Assembly: GCA_964418485.1 (NCBI GenBank)
Contig: CAYQMH010000113.1
Location: 1-5,409 of the forward strand
DNA: 5,409 nt
Direction of reading: 5' to 3'
Origin: JAFGHJ01 sp964418485
GTDB taxonomy: Bacteria > Hydrothermota > UBA3072
This document shows, one piece after another, positions 1 to 4,812 of this stretch. Made by a program: the position numbers and the translations under genes. How positions within the stretch are numbered: the stretch's first letter is position 1; every line of letters starts with the position of its first letter. The notes under the pieces are model-generated. The model was not told the DNA's origin. It worked only from the letters and a program-made list of their open reading frames with translations, and did not search any database.

Positions 1-158
1 GTACATGTCCCTTGAATCACTAGGATTTTGTGTACGATGTACGTGTCTTTGACAGGTATCGTCTTAATCAGTCGAATTAGATTCTCATCATAGTCAAATA
101 TAAATCTAATCCTTTTCTCCTTATTATATTTTATCTCTTCAGTATAAATAGTATGCAT
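1..158 (-). CDS. Partial protein, possible N-terminal domain of a tyrosine recombinase/integrase (3' end outside window)
   Basis: The minus strand is open from an ATG at 158-156 to the window edge, giving 52 complete codons. An in-frame TAG lies four codons upstream of that ATG, so this is the first possible start. The ribosome binding site is weak (AGGT about 9 nt upstream), but a good promoter sits upstream at 201-228. Residues 9-35 (containing EKRIRFIFDYDENLIRLIKT) resemble the opening strand and helix of integrase SAM-like core-binding domains, in which a basic strand is followed by a (F/Y)-x-Y-(D/N)-x-x-L-I-x-x-I-x-x-I-P helix. After the IP at residues 34-35 the family usually shows an aromatic (W) and a second conserved strand. 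Here the sequence runs VKDTYIVHKI and no W is seen, so a frameshift or a divergent subfamily is possible. The catalytic domain would lie outside the window. That the frame is coding is fairly likely; the recombinase call is tentative. Confidence 0.42.
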   Translation of the reverse strand, partial: MHTIYTEEIKYNKEKRIRFIFDYDENLIRLIKTIPVKDTYIVHKILVIQGTC

Positions 159-200
159 ATATATTACCTAAATTGTGGGATTCTTTCTGACCTCAAGATA

Positions 201-228
201 AATATAAAGATTTTCACAGCTTTGTCAA
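201..228 (-). promoter_or_regulatory. Sigma-70-type promoter for the partial minus-strand gene at 1-158
   Basis: Read on the minus strand, TTGACA (228-223) is followed after 16 bp by TATATT (206-201). The expected transcript start near 194 would give a leader of about 36 nt before the ATG at 158. The -35 box overlaps one arm of an AT-rich inverted repeat, AGAAAAAA-CATA-TTTTTTCT, at 228-247. Confidence 0.55.
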
Positions 229-276
229 GAAAAAACATATTTTTTCTCTGGTAAAAAGCTTAGAGCTCCTTGTCAA

Positions 277-319
277 GGTTCGACTTTGTTCCCCATCCCA
301 GGTTCAGATTTATTCCCCA
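277..319. repeat. Two direct 19-bp units resembling IS21-type transposon terminal repeats
   Basis: Units at 277-295 (GGTTCGACTTTGTTCCCCA) and 301-319 (GGTTCAGATTTATTCCCCA) agree at 15 of 19 positions and start 24 bp apart. The first is preceded by TGTCAA at 271-276. Ends of IS21-family elements commonly begin TGTCAA and carry several internal copies of a T-rich, CCCC-containing unit bound by the transposase, and this arrangement resembles one such end. No istA/istB-like gene or opposite end is in the window, so if the reading is right this is a remnant or the edge of a lost element. The repeat pair is directly visible; the IS assignment is from memory of the family. Confidence 0.4.
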
Positions 320-340
320 CTTTTTCTGAGTTAATTTACA

Positions 341-456
341 GAGTAACAGGGTCAGGCATTAAAATGTGAAAAATAGAGTTCGTAGTTCTGGGTGGCAAGA
401 GTAACAGGGTTAGGCATTGAAATGTGAAAAATAGAGTTCGTAGTTCTGGGTGGTAA
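341..456. repeat. Perfectly phased tandem duplication of a 58-bp unit
   Basis: Unit 1 is 341-398 and unit 2 is 399-456, both beginning GAGTAACAGGGT and ending in TGGGTGG(C/T)AA with no gap between them. They differ at only three of 58 positions, all transitions, so the duplication is recent or homogenised. The phrase AACAGGGTCAGGCATTAAAA resembles sequences I recall near IS200-like/REP-associated (RAYT) transposases in environmental bacterial genomes. That link is an inference, and no transposase is present. The unit is not convincingly coding in either direction. Confidence 0.85.
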
Positions 457-533
457 TTGTTAGGTAGGAAGTTGGGAGGGTAAAACAAAAATAAAATCCA
501 AAAAATCTGCGTTCCATTCATTATTGGGGTGTG

Positions 534-608
534 GCTCTGTGCGCTCAGTGAGTTCTTTTCCTCCGTCCCCTCTGTGGTAAAAAATGGTAGGGTGGATGGG
601 GCTTGACA
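534..608 (-). repeat. Dispersed CACAGAG-type repeat, copy A (inverted)
   Basis: Read on the minus strand from 608, the element runs TGTCAAGCCCCATCCACCCT, then a T-run, then ACCACAGAGGGGACGGAGGA, and ends near GAGCGCACAGAGCC. It aligns with copy B at 1623-1698 through the same blocks in the same order: TGTCAA, a CCACCCTA-rich block, TTTTTACCACAGAG, an A-rich middle and a terminal GCACAGAG. Small indels separate them. The outer TGTCAA is, on the plus strand, the TTGACA -35 box of the following gene. Confidence 0.7.
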
Positions 609-630
609 GTTAAAGGGAAAAAGATAAAAT
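603..630 (+). promoter_or_regulatory. Sigma-70-type promoter for the Gly-rich membrane protein gene
   Basis: TTGACA (603-608) and TAAAAT (625-630) are separated by 16 bp. A start near 637 would leave a leader of about 22 nt carrying the AAGGAGG ribosome binding site at 646-652. The -35 hexamer coincides with the outer end of repeat copy A. Confidence 0.65.
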
Positions 631-658
631 TACTCTCAAAGTATTAAGGAGGTTATCA

Positions 659-1003
659 ATGTTTTTGTTGGCTATCTTCGTAGGATCGATTTCTATGGCG
701 GTTTTAGGAAATATTCCGGTTATAGGACATCTTCTCGCTGGATTCCTTGCAGGCGTTATCGCTAAAGGCAGCGGCAGAGGAGCCTTAGCCGGATTCCTGA
801 GCGGTACAATACTGGGAGTAATCGCCACTTTTTTCTTTACAGCCGCGGGTGGAATAGGAGGAGGAATATTAGGAGGTCCTCCGGGTGCGTTGTTTGGCGC
901 GATTTTTGGAGCAGTATCGGGCGGAACCATTATCATAGCCACGCTCTACTGCGGGATATTAGGACTAATCGGCGGATTGGTAGGCGGATCTTTAAAAAGC
1001 TAA
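659..1003 (+). CDS. Gly-rich multi-pass membrane protein, DUF5518-like, function unknown
   Basis: This 114-residue protein starts at an ATG placed 6 nt after a perfect AAGGAGG (646-652) and has a well-formed promoter at 603-630, so the start is firm. It is almost entirely hydrophobic, with about five possible membrane segments (roughly residues 1-17, 21-35, 41-61, 66-86 and 88-110). Gly makes up 29 of 114 residues, in GxxxG and GG runs such as GGIGGGILGGPPGALFG, typical of tightly packed glycine-zipper helices. There is no Asp or Glu; the only charged side chains are K36, R40 and K113, plus H24. The GFLAG...GSGRGALAGFLSG segment around residues 28-49 recalls the small membrane family DUF5518, but I cannot confirm membership. 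It is convergent with the flavodoxin-like gene, with 17 bp between their stops. It is very likely a real gene; the biochemical role is unknown. Confidence 0.82.
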   Translation: MFLLAIFVGSISMAVLGNIPVIGHLLAGFLAGVIAKGSGRGALAGFLSGTILGVIATFFFTAAGGIGGGILGGPPGALFGAIFGAVSGGTIIIATLYCGILGLIGGLVGGSLKS

Positions 1004-1025
1004 TAAAAACTTATTTAGTTTTATT
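1002..1025. terminator. Weak AT-rich inverted repeat between convergent genes (possible bidirectional terminator)
   Basis: AATAAAAAC (1002-1010) and GTTTTATT (1018-1025) can pair with one bulged A around a 7-nt loop, spanning both stop codons. The stem is almost all A-T, so it would be a poor intrinsic terminator. It is the only candidate between the two convergent genes. Confidence 0.25.
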
Positions 1026-1533
1026 CTTCAAAAAGTGAATTTACCTTGTCTTCAATGCTCTTAGCCAATTCAGGTATATCGACAATTCTTGAAGCGGAAG
1101 TAAGAATATCAACCTTACAGTCTTCCGGTTTCCATTTTCCATGTCCTGAAGTCATAAGAAGAATAACCTCATCGGGATTTTCAATTCTTCCAAGATATTC
1201 TTTGACAGGTACCGGCAATTTCCAATTTTCGATTGTATGAAGAATAATCTCGGCATCCCACTCTTCCTCACTTATTTCTTTTAATTCCGATATATCAATT
1301 ACTCTGATATATACATTATCTCCTTTCAATTTGGCAATAAGAGTATCTACCATTAGATTTTTGTATTTGCTTTCCTGAGTAGCTATCAAGACCCTTTTAC
1401 TCATATCTGCCGTACCTACTTCAAAGGGTTCTGCAACACCCTGCCAATGCATTATCAAATAGATTCCCAATACGACTACTAATAAAACAACAAGGGACAC
1501 CACTACGATTAAAACTTTTTTCAATATCTTCAT
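1021..1533 (-). CDS. Membrane-anchored protein with a flavodoxin-like fold domain, function unknown
   Basis: I choose the ATG at 1533 (170 residues, beginning MKILKKVLIVVV) because a GGGGG ribosome binding site lies 4 nt upstream (1538-1542). The longer in-frame start at 1584 adds 17 polar residues, lacks a ribosome binding site and would sit only ~10 nt from the predicted transcript start. Residues 4-28 form one hydrophobic anchor, probably leaving the rest outside the membrane, followed by a linker to about residue 45. The remainder alternates strands and helices as in flavodoxin-like domains: strand KRVLIAT (46-52), turn QESK, helix 57-70, strand VYIRVID (74-80), strand AEIILHT (94-100), strand EVILLMTSGHGKW (122-134), strand VDILTSASR (141-149) and C-terminal helix 153-168. 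The usual FMN phosphate loop (T/S-x-T-x-N-T) is not clearly kept (TQESKYK), so flavin binding is doubtful. SGHGKW followed by D-I-L-T-S-A-S looks like the conserved signature. Existence is firm and the fold is likely; the function is not assigned. Confidence 0.8.
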   Translation of the reverse strand: MKILKKVLIVVVSLVVLLVVVLGIYLIMHWQGVAEPFEVGTADMSKRVLIATQESKYKNLMVDTLIAKLKGDNVYIRVIDISELKEISEEEWDAEIILHTIENWKLPVPVKEYLGRIENPDEVILLMTSGHGKWKPEDCKVDILTSASRIVDIPELAKSIEDKVNSLFEE

Positions 1534-1600
1534 TTTTCCCCCTTTTTTCCTTTCATTAAAGTTTATACCGAAATTCATCACCAATTAATATAGTACTGTG

Positions 1601-1628
1601 ATTTTATAATATCATATTTGCATGTCAA
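1601..1628 (-). promoter_or_regulatory. Sigma-70-type promoter for the flavodoxin-like membrane protein gene
   Basis: On the minus strand TTGACA (1628-1623) and TAAAAT (1606-1601) are separated by 16 bp, the same hexamers and spacing as the promoter at 603-630. A start near 1594 gives a ~60-nt leader to the ATG at 1533, supporting that start over 1584. The -35 hexamer is the outer end of repeat copy B. Confidence 0.62.
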
Positions 1629-1698
1629 CCCCCACCCTATCCTCATTTTTACCACAGAGTACATAGAGAAAAATATAAACACACAGAGAGCACAGAGT
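1623..1698 (+). repeat. Dispersed CACAGAG-type repeat, copy B
   Basis: It begins TGTCAACCCCCACCCTATCC, continues with TTTTTACCACAGAGTACATA and an A-rich middle, and ends CACACAGAGAGCACAGAG. It is in opposite orientation to copy A, so the two copies face each other across the two convergent genes. A third, shorter copy is at 5328-5365. Similar ACCACAGAG...CACAGAG sequences are common as intergenic repeats in environmental bacterial genomes; I know of no assigned function. Confidence 0.75.
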
Positions 1699-1738
1699 CT
1701 TTTCCTTATCTTTACTAAAAACTAAAATCTAAGAGACC

Positions 1739-1766
1739 TTGACTAACGATTAAATATCTGTACAAT
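1739..1766 (+). promoter_or_regulatory. Sigma-70-type promoter for the beta-propeller protein gene
   Basis: TTGACT (1739-1744) and TACAAT (1761-1766) are separated by 16 bp. A start near 1773 gives a ~40-nt leader containing the AAAGGAGG ribosome binding site at 1801-1808, which lies 5 nt before the ATG at 1814. Confidence 0.5.
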
Positions 1767-1813
1767 AATATTATCTTTATAAAAATGAGTTAAAAAGCAA
1801 AAAGGAGGCTTCA

Positions 1814-4444
1814 ATGGTCAAAAAATTATTTGTTGTTATTATTCTATCAGCTTTTTTTATAACGGCAACCATATACGCACAATCAGGAAAAAATAGGGGC
1901 GGGGAATTCTTAATCGATACAAATGTTGTATATGTTCCGGCTTCAGGCGAACAGGCTGCTCCCTGTATTGCAAGTGACGATACAAGCGCATTCGTCGTCT
2001 GGTACGACAGGCGTAACGGTACTTCCTGGGACATTTACGGTGCTCGAGTAGACGAAGACGGCAATCTTCTCGATCCTGCCGGCATATTCATAGCAAATGC
2101 AGGCACCTATGATCCTAATCCGGATGTTGCGTTCGACGGCACAAACTACCTTGTAGTTTGGCATTATAATGAATCAGGCGATCCCTATAATATTTATGGG
2201 GCAAGAGTTTCCAAACAGGGAATCGTTCTCGACTCTGAGCCGTTTGCAATAAGCGAAGCGACCGGATCGCAGATGAATCCCCGCGCAGCCTTCGATGGAA
2301 CGAATTACCTTGTGGTATGGTATGACAGCAGGAGCGGTTCCTCGTATGATATCTACGGTACCAGAGTAGCCCAAAATGGTACCGTACTCAATCCCACCGG
2401 AATTGCCATATCGACGGCTACCGATTACCAATATTTCCCCGACGTTTCTTTTGGCGGTACCAATTATATGGTAGTATGGCAGGACCAGCGAAGCGGTACA
2501 TACGACATCTATGGTTCAAGAGTAGCTCAAAACGGAAATGTTTTAGATCCAACCGGTATTCAGATCTCCGGAGCCACAGATGAGCAAAACCGTCCTTCTA
2601 TCGACTTTGACGGTACAAATTATCTTGTTGTCTGGGACGACAAACGATCAGGTTCCGAATACGATATTTATGGATCACTACTCGATACAAGCGGAACCGT
2701 CCTCAATCCGGCAGGAATCGCTACATCAACTGCGGCAGATAATCAGCAAATGCCTTACGTAAGCTTCGATGGCACAAACTATCTCGTGGCATGGTATGAC
2801 AGGAGAGATGGTTCTAATTACGACATTTTCGGTGCAAGAGTAAATACATCGGGAACAGTCCAGGAACCATCAGGAATTAGTATTTCAAATATCGATGTAA
2901 CACAGGTAACACCTGCCGTAATCTCCTACAGCGGTCAATGGCTGGTCGCATGGAGAGATAGCCGGAATGGTAGCTATAATGATATTTACGGTTCACGTAT
3001 AAGTACATCAGGCACGGTAACAGATCCATCCGGAATCTTAATTGCGGCCTCAGCTCAAACGCAGGGTAAACCGGCGGTTGCGTCCGACGGGACCAATTAC
3101 CTTGTAGTCTGGCAGGAAGACCGAGGAGGCGGACCACCCTTCGATATTTACGGAATGCGTATAGATTCGACAGGAAATGAACTTGACGGAGATGCGATTG
3201 CAATCTCCACAAATGCCGGAAGTCAGGAATATCCTGCCGTTGCTTTCGATAATGACTCGATATATCTGGTTGTATGGCAGGATAACCGCAGCGGCACTGA
3301 GGATATTTACGGCTGCCGCGTTACCACATCGGGAAATGTACTTGATGGCCCGGGTATTGCCATTTCTACAGCCACAGGCAGACAGCGATTTCCATCCGTA
3401 GCCTTCGACGGTACAAACTTTCTTGTTGTATGGGGAGATGAACGCAATGGTGTAAGCACCGACGATATTTATGGCACACTCGTACAACCAAACGGTAACG
3501 TTGTCAGCCCGGGGGGAAACGTTATAGCCGATGATGCCAACTGGCAGGATAATCCATCTGTAGCTTTCGACGGAACAAATTACCTCGTAGTTTGGGATGA
3601 CTACGGGTCTGGAACCTTTAACGAAGACATATATGGAGTAAGAGTAAACCAATCAGGATCTCCAGTCGACGCAAGCAGCATTGCGATTTCAACTGCCTCA
3701 AACGGACAGTATCGTCCGGTAGTTAGTTTTGACGGCACAAATTATATGGTCGTATGGTTTGACAGACGAAACAGCAACGCGTCTGATATATACGGCACAA
3801 GGGTTAATCAGAGCGGAACAATTCTTGATGCTTCCGGAATTTCCATTATATCATACACGGGCACACAGGAATACCCTTTTATTGTATTCGACGGTACGAA
3901 TTACCTTGTTGGATGCGAAAATTTTCAAAGCGAAACTGTTCAAAATGTCTTGGGAGCAGTAGTAAACACATCCGGTGGAATATCAAATATATACATCATT
4001 TCACCTTTCAGCATAGATCAATACCAACCACATCCTGCAGCCGCGAACGGCTCGGATACTCAAATACTAATAGTCTTTCCTGACTGGGCAGACGATATAA
4101 ACGGCAATCCCTCAAACGCTCTACGCATCTGGGGTAAAATACGCCTGGCTGCCGGTATAGAAGAAAATGATAATATAACGGCGAAAAACGGTAAATTCGA
4201 CCTTAAGGTATCCCCTATAACTCAAGGAATCTGCCAATTAACATTCGTACATTCGGCACAAACACCCATAAAATTAAAACTTTTCAACACTGCAGGAATA
4301 CTATTAAACGAAAGAATAGTGGGAAACAGCGCAGGGCTCTACGATTTGAACGTCAATATAAGTGACTTACCGAATGGCACATACTTTATAAATCTTTCAT
4401 CAAACAATATTAGCGAAAACCAGAAAGTTGTGTTGATTAAATAA
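1814..4444 (+). CDS. Secreted beta-propeller repeat protein with a C-terminal T9SS-type sorting domain
   Basis: This 876-residue exported protein starts 5 nt after AAAGGAGG. Residues 1-22 are a Sec signal peptide (KK, then a long hydrophobic core) with likely cleavage after IYA or YAQ. From about residue 54 to 780 it is built of ~53-residue repeats with the consensus FDGTNYLVVW-x-D-x-R-x-G-x3-DIYG-x-RV-x3-G-x-(V/L)-(L/V)-(D/N)-x2-GI-x-IS-x(6-8)-Q-x2-P-x-V. Repeats begin near residues 54, 107, 160, 213, 265, 318, 371, 424, 478, 531, 585, 639 and 692, with a degenerate fourteenth near 745. Such VVWxDxRxGxxDIYG units are typical of extracellular beta-propellers. Residues 31-53 (ending ...GEQAAPCIA) match the closing strand missing from repeat 14. 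Repeats 13 and 14 have lost the central W/R/DIYG core. Residues ~793-876 (KFDLKVSP ... ISDLPNGTYFINLSS ... QKVVLIK) match the Por/T9SS type A sorting domain, which directs crossing of the outer membrane and surface attachment or release. No catalytic motif is visible; a binding or adhesion role is an inference. Confidence 0.93.
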   Translation: MVKKLFVVIILSAFFITATIYAQSGKNRGGEFLIDTNVVYVPASGEQAAPCIASDDTSAFVVWYDRRNGTSWDIYGARVDEDGNLLDPAGIFIANAGTYDPNPDVAFDGTNYLVVWHYNESGDPYNIYGARVSKQGIVLDSEPFAISEATGSQMNPRAAFDGTNYLVVWYDSRSGSSYDIYGTRVAQNGTVLNPTGIAISTATDYQYFPDVSFGGTNYMVVWQDQRSGTYDIYGSRVAQNGNVLDPTGIQISGATDEQNRPSIDFDGTNYLVVWDDKRSGSEYDIYGSLLDTSGTVLNPAGIATSTAADNQQMPYVSFDGTNYLVAWYDRRDGSNYDIFGARVNTSGTVQEPSGISISNIDVTQVTPAVISYSGQWLVAWRDSRNGSYNDIYGSRISTSGTVTDPSGILIAASAQTQGKPAVASDGTNYLVVWQEDRGGGPPFDIYGMRIDSTGNELDGDAIAISTNAGSQEYPAVAFDNDSIYLVVWQDNRSGTEDIYGCRVTTSGNVLDGPGIAISTATGRQRFPSVAFDGTNFLVVWGDERNGVSTDDIYGTLVQPNGNVVSPGGNVIADDANWQDNPSVAFDGTNYLVVWDDYGSGTFNEDIYGVRVNQSGSPVDASSIAISTASNGQYRPVVSFDGTNYMVVWFDRRNSNASDIYGTRVNQSGTILDASGISIISYTGTQEYPFIVFDGTNYLVGCENFQSETVQNVLGAVVNTSGGISNIYIISPFSIDQYQPHPAAANGSDTQILIVFPDWADDINGNPSNALRIWGKIRLAAGIEENDNITAKNGKFDLKVSPITQGICQLTFVHSAQTPIKLKLFNTAGILLNERIVGNSAGLYDLNVNISDLPNGTYFINLSSNNISENQKVVLIK
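1973..4045 (+). repeat. In-gene array of thirteen ~159-bp units encoding propeller blades
   Basis: The unit length is 52-54 codons. The protein consensus is tight, but synonymous positions differ widely between units: FDGTNYLVVW is written with different codons in repeats 3, 5 and 10. The duplications are therefore old and kept similar by selection on the protein rather than by recent copying. Repeats 3 and 4 (AQNG-x-VL-x-PTGI-x-IS) are the most alike neighbours. A degenerate fourteenth unit follows to about 4150. Confidence 0.88.
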
Positions 4445-4460
4445 ATATTTGAACAGTATA

Positions 4461-4495
4461 AATAAAAAAGGCGGGAAAAACCCGCCTTTTTTATT
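4461..4495. terminator. Strong bidirectional intrinsic terminator
   Basis: AATAAAAAAGGCGGG (4461-4475) pairs perfectly over 15 bp with CCCGCCTTTTTTATT (4481-4495) around an AAAAA loop. The GGCGGG/CCCGCC core is followed by a T-run on both strands, so it can end the propeller transcript at 17 bp past the stop and also the minus-strand mini-gene at 4515-4583. Confidence 0.93.
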
Positions 4496-4514
4496 ATCCT
4501 CTTTTTGTATCCTC

Positions 4515-4583
4515 TTACCTTAACTGTATCGCTATATTATACTCTGCTTTGAAAGCTTTGAATCTTTTATTTCTTAATTTCAT
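4515..4583 (-). CDS. Possible 22-codon small basic peptide gene
   Basis: On the minus strand an ATG at 4583-4581 opens 22 codons ending in TAA at 4517-4515. It is preceded at 6 nt by AAAGGGAGG (4598-4590), as strong a ribosome binding site as any in the window. The peptide begins MKLRNKRFKAFKAEY and ends NIAIQLR. It has four Lys and four Arg against one Glu, and no membrane segment. Overlapping TATAAT boxes upstream at 4630-4640 (minus strand) could supply a promoter, with a poor -35 (TTGTGC) 18 bp from the nearer one. The stop is followed after about 20 nt by the bidirectional terminator, so a complete transcription unit of roughly 160 nt can be drawn. I do not recognise the peptide. It could also be the remnant start of a lost gene, or part of a small RNA. 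Confidence 0.42.
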   Translation of the reverse strand: MKLRNKRFKAFKAEYNIAIQLR

Positions 4584-4628
4584 TTTTAACCTCCCTTTAA
4601 TTACAGACGACTAAGGACCACTTTTGTT

Positions 4629-4640
4629 TCATTATATTAT
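4629..4640 (-). promoter_or_regulatory. Candidate -10 boxes for the small peptide gene
   Basis: The minus strand reads TTATAATATAATG across this stretch, giving two overlapping TATAAT hexamers. Transcription from either would begin about 40-45 nt before the ATG at 4583. No good -35 box is present; TTGTGC, 18 bp upstream of the nearer hexamer, is the best match. AT-rich sequence alone could produce this. Confidence 0.3.
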
Positions 4641-4663
4641 AAGCAGCCACGAAAGCACAAAAT

Positions 4664-4770
4664 CGTTAGAGGGTTAGAGCGTTAGAGTATTAGAGTGTTA
4701 AAATTCCAAATACTTGGATGGGAGGAGTGGCTAACGCACTAACGCTTCTACGCATCTACACACTAACCAA
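4664..4770. repeat. Inverted pair of 8-bp periodic arrays (GTTAGAGN / CTAACGCN)
   Basis: The left array has five 8-bp units: CGTTAGAG, GGTTAGAG, CGTTAGAG, TATTAGAG and a decayed TGTTAAAA (4664-4703). After a 27-bp spacer the right array has CTAACGCA, CTAACGCT, TCTACGCA, TCTACACA and CTAACCAA (4731-4770), which are the reverse complement of the same GTTAG-based theme. The two arms could form a long imperfect hairpin in DNA or RNA. The array ends 8 bp before the -35 box of the next gene. Similar GTTAGAG octamer strings occur as intergenic junk repeats in environmental bacterial genomes; the origin is unknown to me. Confidence 0.8.
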
Positions 4771-4778
4771 ATAACCAA

Positions 4779-4806
4779 TTGACATTAAAGCAATAATACT
4801 TATAAT
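4779..4806 (+). promoter_or_regulatory. Consensus sigma-70 promoter driving a probably leaderless message
   Basis: A perfect TTGACA (4779-4784) and a perfect TATAAT (4801-4806) are separated by 16 bp. The ATG at 4813 lies 7 nt after the -10 box, where transcription normally begins. Confidence 0.8.
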
Positions 4807-4812
4807 TTTGCT

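Larger units (their letters stand above)
159..602. other. Gene-poor, repeat-rich intergenic stretch
   Basis: About 440 bp hold no supported gene. In order they contain the leader and promoter of the minus-strand partial gene, an AT-rich inverted repeat (228-247), the IS21-like 19-bp pair (277-319), the 58-bp tandem duplication (341-456), a block at 495-521 that on the minus strand reads GAATGGAACGCAGATTTTTT and looks like another dispersed-repeat fragment, and the inverted CACAGAG repeat from 534 onward. The succession of unrelated repeat types looks like a mosaic insertion hotspot. Confidence 0.6.

Noticed and set aside
228..247. AGAAAAAA-CATA-TTTTTTCT palindrome as a terminator or operator
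   Set aside because: The stem is nearly all A-T with one G-C pair, too weak for an intrinsic terminator. It overlaps a -35 box, but there is no independent evidence for an operator.
336..521. 61-codon open frame on the minus strand
   Set aside because: It runs through the 58-bp tandem duplication, so the unit is read in two different frames. It has no ribosome binding site and a low-complexity product.
610..942. 110-codon Pro-rich minus-strand frame
   Set aside because: It is the antisense shadow of the Gly-rich membrane gene: Gly codons read as Pro/Ala on the other strand. The plus-strand gene has the promoter and ribosome binding site.
1534..1584. Longer start for the flavodoxin-like protein at 1584
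   Set aside because: There is no ribosome binding site before it, it would leave only about 10 nt of leader from the predicted promoter, and the added residues are polar and precede a normal membrane anchor.
3050..3652. 200-codon minus-strand frame inside the propeller gene
   Set aside because: It is antisense to the repeat array and its periodic product mirrors the blade repeats (recurrent N-Y-x-V-I-x-x-V-E). No ribosome binding site. Long antisense frames are expected from a repeated plus-strand sequence, as also at 1777-2034, 1943-2164, 2174-2431 and 2877-3212.
4664..4770. CRISPR array
   Set aside because: The repeats are 8 bp with no spacers and in two opposed orientations, unlike 24-47-bp CRISPR repeats with unique spacers.
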